A stretch of DNA of 64,000 nt from Gemmataceae bacterium (GCA_025055795.1 JANWVV010000005.1:1-64000); one strand, 5' to 3'; positions 53,452-62,479 are shown, counted from the stretch's first letter. Notes: generated by a model from the sequence alone, not told the origin. Numbers and translations: made by a program.

Positions 53452-53892
53452 GATTGCACTCTCCTTTAGAGGATAGCAGTCCCCACGAGAGAGCCGGGAG
53501 ATGTCCCCAGGCTTCAGGGAATGTCTTAGTCAACGACACAGTCGACAGCCTAGTTGGCAGATTCCGACTTCTGTTTGACTTATTTCGCTTTGTTGTACTT
53601 GTTGCCATTATGAACAAAAACTTGAACCAGGGAATGTCAGTAGTAACAAAAACCGCTCTACGGACGGGGCATCTCAATTTCGACAGTTGTGACCTCAAGA
53701 GTAGGGTACGGGATAAAAATTTAACTCCAGGACCTCCTCTTGGGGGAGGTCCAGCCATGGCTTTACGCAACTTAAACTGCGGTCTTATTTAAGTGTCTTT
53801 TTGTGTGTGGTAGTGGAGTCTTGTGATCATCCCTTCGGCTTTAAACCTAGACGGGCATTCGACAGACAACGCTTAATTGTGAGAGGAGAACG
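53452..53892. other. Gap upstream of the ERF gene, with a hairpin
   Basis: 441 bases between two minus-strand genes, which should hold the ERF promoter. It contains the 8-bp inverted repeat at 53730-53752. The short frames on both strands have no ribosome site or coherent protein features. Confidence 0.4.
53730..53752. terminator. 8-bp GC-rich hairpin
   Basis: GGACCTCC (53730-53737) and GGAGGTCC (53745-53752) form a perfect stem with a seven-base loop. It lies 141 bases past the stop of the minus-strand glycosylase-like gene. No T-run follows on the minus strand (an AAATTTTTATCC tract comes about a turn later), so it is a possible but not typical terminator. Confidence 0.35.
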
Positions 53893-54840
53893 TTAAGGCA
53901 CATGGCAAGGGTTACGAGGGGACGGGCTGCGTGTTGCGGTGATGGCCTCGGCGGCGGGGTGCATAGTTAAGCGTTCGTTCAACAACCGGCGGTATAGGTG
54001 GAGTAGTCGGAGCCGCAAGGGTTGGGCCATGGCGGACAAGTGACGTTGTGCTTCAACGTATTCCGCACGTCCAGCGGCTGTTTCGATGGGGATTGGCTCC
54101 AAGCCGAATGAGCGTAGATCATATGGGCTGGCCCGCATGTCGATAATCCGTGCTTGACAAGCCAGTTCCCAGGCATCGGCCAGCACCTCGGAAGGACAAA
54201 ACGGCGCAATCTTATAGGCAAAGCGATATAAATCCATGTTGGCATGGATGCAGCCGGGCTGGTCGAACAGGAAGGATGTCTCGCGTGACAGATGCCAGCG
54301 GTTGAGGGGTCGAGCGGCGGGGGTAAAAAACCGAAACGCATCATAGTGGGTGCATCGCAGTGACTGCGATTCAACCACGGCCTCGATTTGCCTACGATCG
54401 AGACGGAGTGGAACGCAGGTGTGCCGAACCGTTGACGCCTTGTAAACCATCGCCCATTCGTGCAAACCCATGCAGCTGAAGGATGGCTCCCGTAGAGCTA
54501 CCGCTTCCAAATAAGTGACTGCCCAGCGGAGATACTCCAAGCGATGTTCGGGAAACGCCCCGATAGGCAGCACAATTCCTGATTCATGGGGGACAAAATC
54601 CTTCCAGCCTACGTCCGCTCGTGTTGCCCCCTCCAGGAGAACCCCCCATCCTGGTGACCAACGCAACAGATGTGCCGGACGAAACGAATAATACTCAAAC
54701 AGAAAATCGTAGACCGGGTGCTTCCGATGCTGACTGGAACGGTTCAGACGGTCCTTGACCCAAGGCTCAAGCCGAGACAAATACTCCCGTCGTTCCGCTT
54801 CCCAACGTTCCCGTGACCATACCTGCTGATAGCTCTCCAT
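53893..54840 (-). CDS. Conserved protein of the family annotated '3-methyladenine DNA glycosylase'
   Basis: 315 residues. Motifs that I recall from the actinobacterial and planctomycete family carrying this database name are all present: HPVYDFLFEYYSFRPAHLLRW...PGWGVLLEG, SCMGLHEWAMVYK, the RHTCVPLRL strand, THYDAFRFFTPAARPLN, DQPGCIHANMDLYRFAYK, and IIDMRASPYDL. It shows no helix-hairpin-helix or AlkA/Tag-type catalytic motif that I can see, so the enzymatic label should be taken as inherited annotation. Many conserved His, Asp and Arg residues suggest an enzyme, possibly metal-dependent. ATG 54840. It is upstream of the ERF gene on the same strand, 441 bases away. Confidence 0.72.
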   Translation of the reverse strand: MESYQQVWSRERWEAERREYLSRLEPWVKDRLNRSSQHRKHPVYDFLFEYYSFRPAHLLRWSPGWGVLLEGATRADVGWKDFVPHESGIVLPIGAFPEHRLEYLRWAVTYLEAVALREPSFSCMGLHEWAMVYKASTVRHTCVPLRLDRRQIEAVVESQSLRCTHYDAFRFFTPAARPLNRWHLSRETSFLFDQPGCIHANMDLYRFAYKIAPFCPSEVLADAWELACQARIIDMRASPYDLRSFGLEPIPIETAAGRAEYVEAQRHLSAMAQPLRLRLLHLYRRLLNERLTMHPAAEAITATRSPSPRNPCHVP

Positions 54841-55493
54841 ACCCTCGCAATCCCTTATCGATCACAATCAGCCAAGACTCACTGCGATGAAATTATTACC
54901 ATTCGTCGAAACATCAACTCTCGCTAAAAAACTGCCAGCAGCATTAAGACAAGTCGTTGCGGAACGATGTGGACGCCGGTTTTTATCGAATAACTTCCCA
55001 ATGCCTTAGTTTGTAATATCGTCTCGCGCGAGCAAGCACAGATGATGGCGATATGAGGACGCGAATAAGCGCAGAGGACACATCTAGGCCACGGAATAAT
55101 TAGTCGACGAAAACGAAGTGTCCCGCCAAAGGCTGTCGCTGTGTCGCCCATTCACAGCAACCACCTACTTGACGGGACAATAGAATCATAACATACTTCC
55201 GGGTCAAAAGCAAAAAAAATTTGCAATTGCCCCAGCCTAGCGTTGTCGACTTTTCGGACAGATCGATAGAGTCGATATAGCTGCGATCCGATTACCGAAC
55301 TGGCCATCAGCTACGCTTCGAAAGTCCTCATTGCTTTCGGTTTTAGTGATGGATGGTACCAGCTAAGTCTTTAGTTACAGCTATCTGCCAAAGTTAGGAT
55401 AGTGAAACGGAGGGTTGTATATCAAGTCTCCAGAGTTCAGCACTACCGCCAGAAATTCCGTTCGCGCATTTTTATATATCGCTATTTCGCTTA
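54841..55493. other. Large AT-rich gap
   Basis: 653 bases between the glycosylase-like gene and the GntP gene, both minus strand. One frame (54924-55151) starts plausibly but has no ribosome site and no family features. Nothing else recognised. Confidence 0.5.
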
Positions 55494-56897
55494 CTATATC
55501 ATAGGGAACACTATAGACAAAATGACAGTGGTAATCATTCCGGTTATTCCCAAGACGGCTAACAACGGTGTCCAAGAACGAAGGGTTTCTACCTCCGTGA
55601 GTCCACCCATCTTGGCAAAGATCCAAAAGCCTGAATCATTCATCCAGGATCCGACCAGAGAACCAGCACCGATGGCTAAAGCCAAATAGACGGGATGGCA
55701 TCCTAGTAGAGTAGAGGAGGGAAGCATGGCACTGACCATAGAAGCAGTGGTAATCATGGCCACAGTGCTGGAGCCTTGGGCAATCTTGAGTACTGAAGAG
55801 ACGGCAAATCCTAAAAGAAGATAGGTTAGCCCCGTGCCACCAGTGGGATGAAAGTATCTTTCGATCGCCGGACCGATTTGGGCTGCCTTGAGCATTGCTC
55901 CAAAAGCACCGCCGGCAGCAGTAATCAGAATGATTACTCCGGCGCTCAATAATGAGGTTTCCACCATCTGCAAGGTTTTATGGCGGCTGGCTCGTTTTTG
56001 CCGGCGGTAAAGAGCGACAGCAATCAGCATAGCGAGAAACAGGGCCAGATTCGGATCGCCTAGCAGGCGGCTCCACGGAGCCAAGTGGGCCAATCGGTCT
56101 GCCCCATGCGACTTCAGGGCTGCTTCGACGACTGTATTGAAACTGATCAGCAACACGGGCAGTACAATCGGTAGCAGCGAAACCACTAGTGGTGGCAACC
56201 GCTCATCCGGTAACGGTTCAGGCATTGTCCAGCCGGTCACCTCACGCATTGGTATGGGCAGGCGAAGATCAACAAAGTGGGAATAGGCTAGACCCGCCAC
56301 GGCCGCTGGTACAGCCACCACGATACCCATAACGATCATCAAGCCAAGATCGACGTGTAATTGGGCAGCGATGACCAAGGGCCCTGGGGTTGGAGGGACG
56401 AGGGTGTGGGTAATAGCTCCGCCGGCTGCTATTGCCATGATTGACAACAAGTAACGACGCTGCGTCTGCTGGTACAGCGAGCGGGCTAACGGTACCAGTA
56501 GATAAAACACCGTGTCGAAAAATACGGGAATAGCCAGCACATACCCACTGGCGGTCAAGGCAACAGCCGCTCGTTTTTCCCCAAACCAGCGGAGAAAGGC
56601 CCGGACGATGCGGTCAGCCGCTCCGCTTTCCATCATGCAGGTGCCAATGATCGAAGCAAGGGCAATCACAATCCCGAACTTACCCGTGGCCGCACCGAAC
56701 TGAGTCGCTACCTCGCCAATAGCATTTTCCAGGGTCAGCGAAGCTTGCGAGTCACCATGCGGTGGCACCACGCTGGTGGCGAGTAAGCCCACAAGCATCG
56801 CCGCACTAATCAACGCCACAAAAGCATGCACCCGCAATACCGCAATCAGAATGATGATGGTGACCAACCCAATCGCTAATACCAACAAAGGGGACAT
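55494..56897 (-). CDS. GntP-family gluconate/organic-acid:H+ symporter
   Basis: 467 residues with about 12-14 membrane helices. Family motifs include the N-terminal VLRVHAFVALISAAMLVGLL, GTCMMESGAADRIVRAFLRWFGEKRAAVALT, SGYVLAIPVFFDTVFYLLVPLARSL, GAITHTLVPPTPGPL, and the C-terminal KIAQGSSTVAMITTASM and GAGSLVGSWMNDSGFWIF. GntP carriers take up gluconate or related hydroxy acids with protons. No gluconate kinase is adjacent. ATG 56897 has GGGAG about six bases upstream. A symmetrical site lies 45-64 bases upstream (56942-56961), where a repressor could act. Confidence 0.9.
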   Translation of the reverse strand: MSPLLVLAIGLVTIIILIAVLRVHAFVALISAAMLVGLLATSVVPPHGDSQASLTLENAIGEVATQFGAATGKFGIVIALASIIGTCMMESGAADRIVRAFLRWFGEKRAAVALTASGYVLAIPVFFDTVFYLLVPLARSLYQQTQRRYLLSIMAIAAGGAITHTLVPPTPGPLVIAAQLHVDLGLMIVMGIVVAVPAAVAGLAYSHFVDLRLPIPMREVTGWTMPEPLPDERLPPLVVSLLPIVLPVLLISFNTVVEAALKSHGADRLAHLAPWSRLLGDPNLALFLAMLIAVALYRRQKRASRHKTLQMVETSLLSAGVIILITAAGGAFGAMLKAAQIGPAIERYFHPTGGTGLTYLLLGFAVSSVLKIAQGSSTVAMITTASMVSAMLPSSTLLGCHPVYLALAIGAGSLVGSWMNDSGFWIFAKMGGLTEVETLRSWTPLLAVLGITGMITTVILSIVFPMI

Positions 56898-56941
56898 GCA
56901 CCACTCCCGCCTAGCCCCGTCACATTATGGGTGCTCGATAA

Positions 56942-56961
56942 GCCGATTTATCGCAATCGGC
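56942..56961. promoter_or_regulatory. Inverted repeat upstream of GntP, possible operator
   Basis: GCCGATT (56942-56948) and AATCGGC (56955-56961) are exact reverse complements six bases apart, a 20-bp symmetrical site centred about 55 bases before the GntP start. The size and place fit a LacI/GntR-type operator. No regulator gene is next to it, so this is inference. Confidence 0.4.
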
Positions 56962-57114
56962 CTCGTTGCTTCTGACCCAAATTCCGTGCCAATCTATCGA
57001 TCCTGCAAGTAGTTGACGAGTGTAGTTCACCCCTTTCTGAGTTACAAAGCAGAGGGGGTTCCCAGCCCTTTTATCTTCTCCCCAAACAAGCCGAGAAGGC
57101 GTATGCTAAGCCGC

Positions 57115-57141
57115 ACGCTTGCCGAAATATGGTGCAAGCGT
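57115..57141. promoter_or_regulatory. 8-bp inverted repeat between the small secreted gene and GntP
   Basis: ACGCTTGC (57115-57122) and GCAAGCGT (57134-57141) pair perfectly with an 11-base loop, about 60 bases past the stop of the upstream minus-strand gene. No T-run follows. It could be a 3' hairpin or a regulator site. Confidence 0.35.
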
Positions 57142-57199
57142 AGGAGGAAAGGGATGTTGTGACGTGTTGAATCAGGCAATTCTGGACTAGCTCAGAGGC

Positions 57200-57553
57200 C
57201 TACTTTGCCGCGGGCTGGACGATGATCTGGCCGTTCATGGAGGTAATCACATACGTTTGCACGTCGTTTTTACAGGAAAGTTTGCCACTCCAGAGGGGAC
57301 GCTGGGGATTAGTGGGGTCATAGATTTCGACCGTTTTCACCGTCGGTACCGGCAGGAATTCGCGGACTGTTTCACCAGCTACCAGTTGTATGGGTTTGCC
57401 TCGCCGTGGTTGACCGGCTACGACAAAGGTTTCCTGCAAGATGACCGTTTGGCCCGTCTGGTTTTTTATAGTAATCCACCCTGCTACAGCGATCTCCGCA
57501 CATAGCAGCAACACGCAACTGCCCACCAGCGGGAGACCGAGGTTACGTTCCAT
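57200..57553 (-). CDS. Small secreted protein, unknown function
   Basis: 117 residues. A signal peptide (LGLPLVGSCVLLLCAEIAVA) is cleaved near residue 24. The mature ~93 residues are predicted all-beta: GWITIKNQTGQTVILQ, QLVAGETVREFLP, KTVEIYDPTNPQRPLWSG, and KNDVQTYVITSMNGQIIV. The single Cys of the mature part (Ser-Cys-Lys) may be free. The beta-sandwich-like pattern with an early 'N-x-T/S-G-x-x-V' strand is seen in small planctomycete exported proteins, but I do not recognise a named family. ATG 57553 has AGGAGT nine bases upstream. It stands alone upstream of GntP. Confidence 0.75.
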   Translation of the reverse strand: MERNLGLPLVGSCVLLLCAEIAVAGWITIKNQTGQTVILQETFVVAGQPRRGKPIQLVAGETVREFLPVPTVKTVEIYDPTNPQRPLWSGKLSCKNDVQTYVITSMNGQIIVQPAAK

Positions 57554-57962
57554 GTGGGGGTACTCCTGCAGGGCGATGCACCAGGGGTAACCGTCGCGAT
57601 GGAGGGATCTTATATCTCTGTTCAGTAGTCGTATTCAGCCAGCTTCCCCAAAGCCTACCGGTGCATCTAAAGAACGCCTCCGCTCACGGGAACTTGCGCC
57701 TTGATAATTAGCAAAAATGCGAAGATTTGCGCTAATTCGAAACAAGCTCCTAAAACCAATCGCTCCTCGACAATATCTTTGTACAGTTGTAGCAACAAGG
57801 CGCTATTGGAATCGCTTGGAAGATTCACCGCCTGCAGTGTTTAAGTATGATTTTGTACGGACGTATATATTGTTTGTCCTTGGATCCCTGTTGACTCTTT
57901 GCGGTCAGCTTGGCATAAGCAGAGGAATGCCGTATGCAAGGGAAGGGGGTAGGGAGAGGGAT
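57554..57962. other. Gap before the lipoprotein gene
   Basis: 409 bases between divergent genes. The plus-strand frame stays open from 57717, but those residues are not protein-like and the ribosome site decides for 57963. Promoters for both flanking genes should lie here. Nothing else seen. Confidence 0.5.
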
Positions 57963-58643
57963 ATGGCATGCGGCAAAACGGACCCTGATATGACATGCAG
58001 CCGCTATATTTCCGATGGGGGTCAAGCCGGGCGGTGGCGGGTGGTCCATCCCCTCGTACTTGGATTGCTGCTAGGGATTTGGGGCTGCGCGACGGCGCCC
58101 CCCTTGGATAACCCCTTGCCGCTGGCCATGCCTGTGGTTGCCGAATGTGCAGCCGTGGAAAATCCCGTGCTCGTCTCACCGGGGATGCCCACGCCTGAGG
58201 CATATCGTGAAGTGTTCGAACGTGTAGTCGACATACTGAGCGATTACTTCGAGTTACTGCCCCCCAACCCCTACGACGGTCGGGTTGTAACCCGTCCGCG
58301 GATCGCTCCGGGTTACGAACAGTTTTGGAAACCGGGCAATCCGGATCCACGCAGCCGCTTGTTGGCAACCTTTCAGACGGTTCGGCAGCGTGCCGTGGCC
58401 GAAATCCGCGCCGGCGAACGCGGCGGTTATTGGGTTCTGGTCGTGGTCGAGCGGGAACTGGAAGATTTGCCACGCCCTACCCAGGCTCGTATCGGCAACC
58501 CGATCTTCCAGGAGGGCCCCACTGTCGAACGTCGCTTGGAAGTCGTCAGTCCCGACCACGCTCCGGAACAAGGCTGGTTTGCCATCGGCCGCGACTATGC
58601 ATTGGAACAACAGATTCTCCGCCGCATCCGCCAAGGCCGATGA
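57963..58643 (+). CDS. Lipoprotein of unknown function, upstream of an MCE gene
   Basis: 226 residues from ATG 57963, with GGGAG six bases upstream inside a purine-rich tract. A hydrophobic stretch (VVHPLVLGLLLGIWGC) ends in a lipobox Cys at about residue 42; the ~26 residues before it make a long n-region, so a later start (GTG in WRVVHP) is possible. The mature domain (about 70-226) is alpha/beta: EAYREVFERVVDILSDYF, then TRPRIAPGYEQFWKPGN, RSRLLATFQTVRQRAVAEI, and a strand GYWVLVVVERELEDL, ending in ALEQQILRRIRQ. I do not recognise a family. The neighbouring MCE gene suggests a role in the outer envelope. Confidence 0.75.
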   Translation: MACGKTDPDMTCSRYISDGGQAGRWRVVHPLVLGLLLGIWGCATAPPLDNPLPLAMPVVAECAAVENPVLVSPGMPTPEAYREVFERVVDILSDYFELLPPNPYDGRVVTRPRIAPGYEQFWKPGNPDPRSRLLATFQTVRQRAVAEIRAGERGGYWVLVVVERELEDLPRPTQARIGNPIFQEGPTVERRLEVVSPDHAPEQGWFAIGRDYALEQQILRRIRQGR

Positions 58644-58653
58644 AGGGGCTGCC

Positions 58654-58818
58654 GTGAATAGTCAAAATAGATTAACGTATAAGATGCGTGAAGACAGTGC
58701 CACTGATGCTGGTATAAACGCAACAATAGACACGGCACCAATTACGATCAGTATTATTTGCAAAGACACACGAAAAATGGTTGTTAACCGGTCGGCGCTC
58801 AGGGAGCCGACTTTATGA
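58654..58818 (+). CDS. Possible 54-residue frame overlapping the MCE start
   Basis: GTG at 58654 follows AAGGGG by five bases, and the frame ends in TGA that overlaps the MCE gene's ATG as ATGA (58815-58818). The peptide (MNSQNRLTYKMREDSATDAG, then INATIDTAPITISIICKDTR) is hydrophilic and AT-rich, unlike its neighbours. The opposite strand of the same bases is also open and reads membrane-like. The evidence is the ribosome-like site and the stop-start overlap only. Confidence 0.3.
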   Translation: MNSQNRLTYKMREDSATDAGINATIDTAPITISIICKDTRKMVVNRSALREPTL

Positions 58819-60449
58819 ATGAACGCAATTTGCGTTTGCGACTAGGCCTATTTGTGGCCAGTCTGTTGGCCGCTTTGGCAGGACTCATTCTGTTTTTCGG
58901 TCATACGCCCCAACTGTTTTCACGTAAGGTCAGCTACGTTATTACCTATCCCGAGGCTCCGGACATTGTTCCAGGTACACCCATCCGCAAGTCTGGGGTA
59001 CGGATCGGGGAAGTTGAAGCGGTCGAATTGGACCCTGAAAGTGGCGAAGTACAGGTACACATCCGGGTGGATCGACGCTACTTGCCGCGGCAAAGCGAGG
59101 AGGCATTCGTATCAAGGGGCATTCTGAGCGGCGATACGTCGATCGAATTTGTGCCTAGATTGGATGAAGCGGGCAAACCGTTGCCGCGTGGAGCACCCTG
59201 GCCGCCCGGTTCGGTTATACCGGGTACTCCTCCAATCACTGCCCGTACGTTGCTGACGCCAGCCACCGGTGTGCTGGCCAATGCCCAGCAATCGCTGGAC
59301 CGGATTGTTGCGGCCTTTGAGAAGCTGGAACGGTTGGAAAAATTGGGTCCGAAGGTAGAGGCAGCCCTGGATGAATTCACTCTTCTGGCCCGGGATGCCC
59401 GCCAGCTTATCCCGGAGTTGCGTCAAACGGCCCAACGCTTGCAGAACCTTATCGGAGCGGATCAGCCGGTTCCGCCTCTCGACCGACCTTCAGGTCTATT
59501 CCTTCTAACTCAGGGAGTGCACTGGACCGGCCTGCAGCCCCCCGCAGCCCTCCAGTTGGGCAAGGACGACGTTACCCTCAAAAACCTCATCAAAGAGATC
59601 CAAGAGCTGGTCCGGGCCATCCGCCCCGCAGCGGAGGACCTGCGGGGCACCCTGAAAAAACTCGAACCGGAGGTGACCGCGGCCGTGCAATCGGCCCGAC
59701 GCACCTTCGAGGAAGTCCAGGAGCTGCTTAATCCGGAAAACCGCAAGCAGGTCACTGAATTGCTCAAAAACATCAACACGGTTTCGGGATATGTGGTGCG
59801 GATTTCCAACTCGCTGACCAATCTGCTGGAAACAGCCGAGAAGACGTTACGCAACATTGATCAGCAGATAACGGCCGCCGGGGCCATCGTTGGGGACATT
59901 CGCGCAGTAACGCGGCCGCTAGCGGCTCGTGCCGAAGCGATTGTTGCGTCCGTATCTGAGTCAGCAGAACAGCTCAGCCGTACGTTGGCCGAGGTGCGCA
60001 CCTTGCTGAGGATGTTTGCTCGCGACGAGGGAACGCTGCAGAAATTACTGGGGGATCCGTCCGTTTATCAGAACCTGGACGCAGCCGCCCATGCCCTGGC
60101 CCGCGTGATGCAGCGAGCGGAAAAAATCAGCCGGGACTTGGAAGTGTTCGCAGACAAAGTCGCGCGTCGGCCCGAGCTAATCGGCTTGGGCGGCGTATTT
60201 CGCCCTAGCAGTGGTTTGAAGGACTGGCCTCCGGCGTCCTCGCCTATTCCGGCCGCCCCGCCGTTGGGTGTGACTCCCGTCCCGCTGACCGAACCCGTAT
60301 ATCCTCGTGCGCCCGTGGGGGAAAGCGGTCAACCGCGGTACCGACCGGATAGTTCAGGAAGCCCCGTTTCTCCCGTAATACAACCTTCACCGCCTGCTAT
60401 TCTGCAGCCGCCAGCGGCACCGCCGCCTATCCAGGGGTATCCGCCCTGA
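58815..60449 (+). CDS. MCE/MlaD-family lipid-transport protein
   Basis: 544 residues. One N-terminal membrane helix (LGLFVASLLAALAGLILFF, about 10-28) is followed by an MCE domain (about 37-115): SYVITYPEAPDIVPGTPIRKSGVRIGEVEAVELD...SGDTSIEF. A long helical region (about 160-450), with many heptads and TLAEVRTLLR-type segments, is likely a coiled tube. The C-terminus is Pro-rich (from about 460), like tails of MCE proteins. MCE hexamers anchored in the inner membrane shuttle lipids across the periplasm. Permease (MlaE) and ATPase (MlaF) genes are not adjacent. ATG 58815 has AGGGAG eight bases upstream. It converges on lpxB. Confidence 0.9.
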   Translation: MNERNLRLRLGLFVASLLAALAGLILFFGHTPQLFSRKVSYVITYPEAPDIVPGTPIRKSGVRIGEVEAVELDPESGEVQVHIRVDRRYLPRQSEEAFVSRGILSGDTSIEFVPRLDEAGKPLPRGAPWPPGSVIPGTPPITARTLLTPATGVLANAQQSLDRIVAAFEKLERLEKLGPKVEAALDEFTLLARDARQLIPELRQTAQRLQNLIGADQPVPPLDRPSGLFLLTQGVHWTGLQPPAALQLGKDDVTLKNLIKEIQELVRAIRPAAEDLRGTLKKLEPEVTAAVQSARRTFEEVQELLNPENRKQVTELLKNINTVSGYVVRISNSLTNLLETAEKTLRNIDQQITAAGAIVGDIRAVTRPLAARAEAIVASVSESAEQLSRTLAEVRTLLRMFARDEGTLQKLLGDPSVYQNLDAAAHALARVMQRAEKISRDLEVFADKVARRPELIGLGGVFRPSSGLKDWPPASSPIPAAPPLGVTPVPLTEPVYPRAPVGESGQPRYRPDSSGSPVSPVIQPSPPAILQPPAAPPPIQGYPP

Positions 60450-60498
60450 TAAATCAAGCGGGAGACTCGCCACGGTGACCTATGTGAAAAAGTTGGTT

Positions 60499-61644
60499 TT
60501 AAGCCGCCAGACGAGTGCGTCCCTCTAAGACATGCAGTAGAAACGCCGCGGCGCGATGGCATGCCCCGGGTTGTGCCACTTTTTCGCGCAATTGGCGTAA
60601 GCGCTCGCTGAGCCGGTGGGCGCCGTCGGGATCGTTCAGCCAAGTGAGAATCTGAGTCGCAATTCGCTCCGATTCGTCCCGACTGGTCACCACGTCGGGA
60701 TAGAGAATTTCACCGGCCATGAGATTAACCAGGGTGATGCTTGGCAAATGAACCAGTTGGCGGGCCAGCCACAAAGCAGGTGCACTCATGCGGTAAATCA
60801 TCACAGCGGGCTTGAGCCGGTAAAGCAGTTCCAGACTGACTGAGCCGGAAACGGCCACACAGGCTTCGGCCAGTTCGATAATTTCCGGGGTGCGGCCAAC
60901 GTGGATTTCGACGGGAATAGATCGGCGGACCGCTTCCCGACGCAAAAGCGTTGCGTGTTCTGGGCGGTAGGCGGCCACGAGGAAGCGGGTGTCGCGTCGT
61001 TGCTCCTTAATACGCTGGGCGGTACGTAACAGCATCGCCCCGTTTGCGATTACTTCCTGGGTCCGGGAGCCGGGTAGCAGTCCGACTATCGTACCGTTGC
61101 GTTTCTGGTGCTCGCGTAGGAACGAGGCATCCAATTCTTGTCGCACCAACGCATCAAAATAGGGGTGTCCCACATGGTAAGTGTGGACGCCCCGTCGTTG
61201 ATACCAAGGTTCCTCGAAGGGCAACGCAGTTAGAACCGTATCGACCCAGCGACGGACCTTCCGGACGCGTCCCTGTTGCCAGGCCCACAATTGAGGGGGG
61301 ACGAACCAGTAGGTGGGAATCCCACGGAGCCGGGCCCGACGGACTAGTTGAAAATGAAACCCCGGGTAATCGATGACCACCAACGCATCAGGCCGGTGAC
61401 GTCGCCAGTGCTGCTCGGCAGCGTCTAGCAGATGGAAGAACTTAGGCAGATGCCTAATGACACGCCGGACCCCCATGACCGCCAGATCGGTCAATGGATA
61501 GTGCAACTGTACGCCCGCTCGGGCCATCTGCGGTCCCCCGAAACCCTCGACAATAGCGTGGGGTCGCAACTGGAACAAGGCCCGAGCCAGGTTGGCCCCG
61601 TGCAAGTCGCCGCTGGGTTCGCCTGCACTCACAAAAAGACGCAT
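60499..61644 (-). CDS. lpxB: Lipid-A-disaccharide synthase LpxB
   Basis: 381 residues, the typical LpxB size. LpxB joins UDP-diacylglucosamine and lipid X to make the lipid A disaccharide at the inner membrane (GT19, GT-B fold). Motifs: MRLFVSAGEPSGDLHGANL, GFGGPQMARAGVQL, DLAVMGVRRV, VVIDYPGFHFQLVRRA, YWFVPPQLWAW (catalytic platform), VGHPYFDAL, VGLLPGSRTQEV and ACVAVSGSVSLELLY. ATG 61644 fits the conserved N-terminus; CAGGAAA lies about ten bases upstream, and the extra open frame to 61686 is not conserved. It indicates that this organism makes lipid A and hence has an outer membrane. The other lipid A genes are elsewhere. Confidence 0.95.
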   Translation of the reverse strand: MRLFVSAGEPSGDLHGANLARALFQLRPHAIVEGFGGPQMARAGVQLHYPLTDLAVMGVRRVIRHLPKFFHLLDAAEQHWRRHRPDALVVIDYPGFHFQLVRRARLRGIPTYWFVPPQLWAWQQGRVRKVRRWVDTVLTALPFEEPWYQRRGVHTYHVGHPYFDALVRQELDASFLREHQKRNGTIVGLLPGSRTQEVIANGAMLLRTAQRIKEQRRDTRFLVAAYRPEHATLLRREAVRRSIPVEIHVGRTPEIIELAEACVAVSGSVSLELLYRLKPAVMIYRMSAPALWLARQLVHLPSITLVNLMAGEILYPDVVTSRDESERIATQILTWLNDPDGAHRLSERLRQLREKVAQPGACHRAAAFLLHVLEGRTRLAA

Positions 61645-62059
61645 CGCTGAGTTTCCTGAACCTGAGGCGGGTGCCTTAACAATCACCGTTGGCTACGTGT
61701 GCTGCAGGTAGCCATCCGGGCCAGATCCGGACGCCCATTTTGCTCTCACCTGCAAGCAGGAAGCAAGGCCGGTTTCGACCTATGAAATCAGAGAAAAAAG
61801 ATGTCTCTGAAGGGAGTGAGTGGAATAGCTCAGGAAATAATCACATTCGGGTCAGGTCCCCAACATCCAGCACGTCTATCGCCTGGATAGAGCTAGTAGA
61901 CTGAGCTTATTTGTGTGAAGGCCTGATCGTACTAGACAAAAGTTAAATAACTCTGCATGTCTGAGTCGTTCGATCAGACCTTGAAGCAAGTCATAAACGA
62001 GGACGTGTATTAAACATGTTTCGCAGAGAAGATAAGGGAAATAACGGTGCTGAAGCAAC
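61645..62059. other. Gap downstream of the small charged gene
   Basis: 415 bases between two minus-strand genes. CCTGCAAGCAGG near 61749 is a short palindrome. The lpxB promoter should be at the left. No gene seen. Confidence 0.45.
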
Positions 62060-62479
62060 TCAACCTTTGGGCGGTAGAGTTTCTGTCGATGGAGTGGAGC
62101 CTGGAGAAGTACGTTCACGCTTGCCGGTAGGAAGCGGTGCCGGTTCGGCAACACGGCGATAACCGAGTGAACGGAGGACTTCCAGAACCTCGCTCCAAGT
62201 GGGGAAGGGACGTCGATTTTCACGCTTGTAGCGTTCCATGGCTTTCATGAATTCCAGTTCTTCTTCGGTGTAATCTCGCTCGCAGGTGGTCGGATCGATC
62301 AGACGTCGGCGCTCGCTGTTTTTTCGTTTTTCCGCTGCGTTTTTGGCTCGCCGGTCCAATGCGACCGGTATGTTGCGTTTTCGCCGTTCAAAGGGTACCC
62401 CCGGTGCCGGACCTTCCATCGCTGTGCTCTCGCCAGTTGACGCATCTGTTGCAGTAGATACCACAGGCGATTCATTCAT
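62060..62479 (-). CDS. Small charged cytosolic protein, conserved-looking core
   Basis: 139 residues. A disordered, Ser/Thr/Pro-rich N-terminus and a basic stretch (FERRKRNIPVALDRRAKNAAEKRKNSERRR) lead into a compact core: CERDYTEEELEFMKAMERYK, then RENRRPFPTWSEVLEVLRSLGYRR. A disordered tail ends in TLPPKG. The core pattern 'YTEEELEFMKAMExYKRExxRPFPTWSEVLxVLxSLGY' resembles short uncharacterised proteins I recall from planctomycetes, and the basic arm may bind nucleic acid. No named family. ATG 62479, with GAGG nine bases upstream. CCGCTG/CAGCGG (62531-62551) forms a short inverted repeat just upstream. Confidence 0.72.
   Translation of the reverse strand: MNESPVVSTATDASTGESTAMEGPAPGVPFERRKRNIPVALDRRAKNAAEKRKNSERRRLIDPTTCERDYTEEELEFMKAMERYKRENRRPFPTWSEVLEVLRSLGYRRVAEPAPLPTGKRERTSPGSTPSTETLPPKG

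Larger units (their letters stand above)
56898..57199. other. Gap upstream of the GntP gene with two inverted repeats
   Basis: 302 bases. It contains inverted repeats at 56942-56961 and 57115-57141. On the plus strand a perfect AGGAGG (57143-57148) precedes ATG TTG TGA, a two-codon frame, so that ribosome-like site leads nowhere. No gene. Confidence 0.45.

Noticed and set aside
57143-57156. Perfect AGGAGG followed by ATG on the plus strand
   Set aside because: The frame stops after two codons (ATG TTG TGA), and nearby alternative starts also stop within a few codons.
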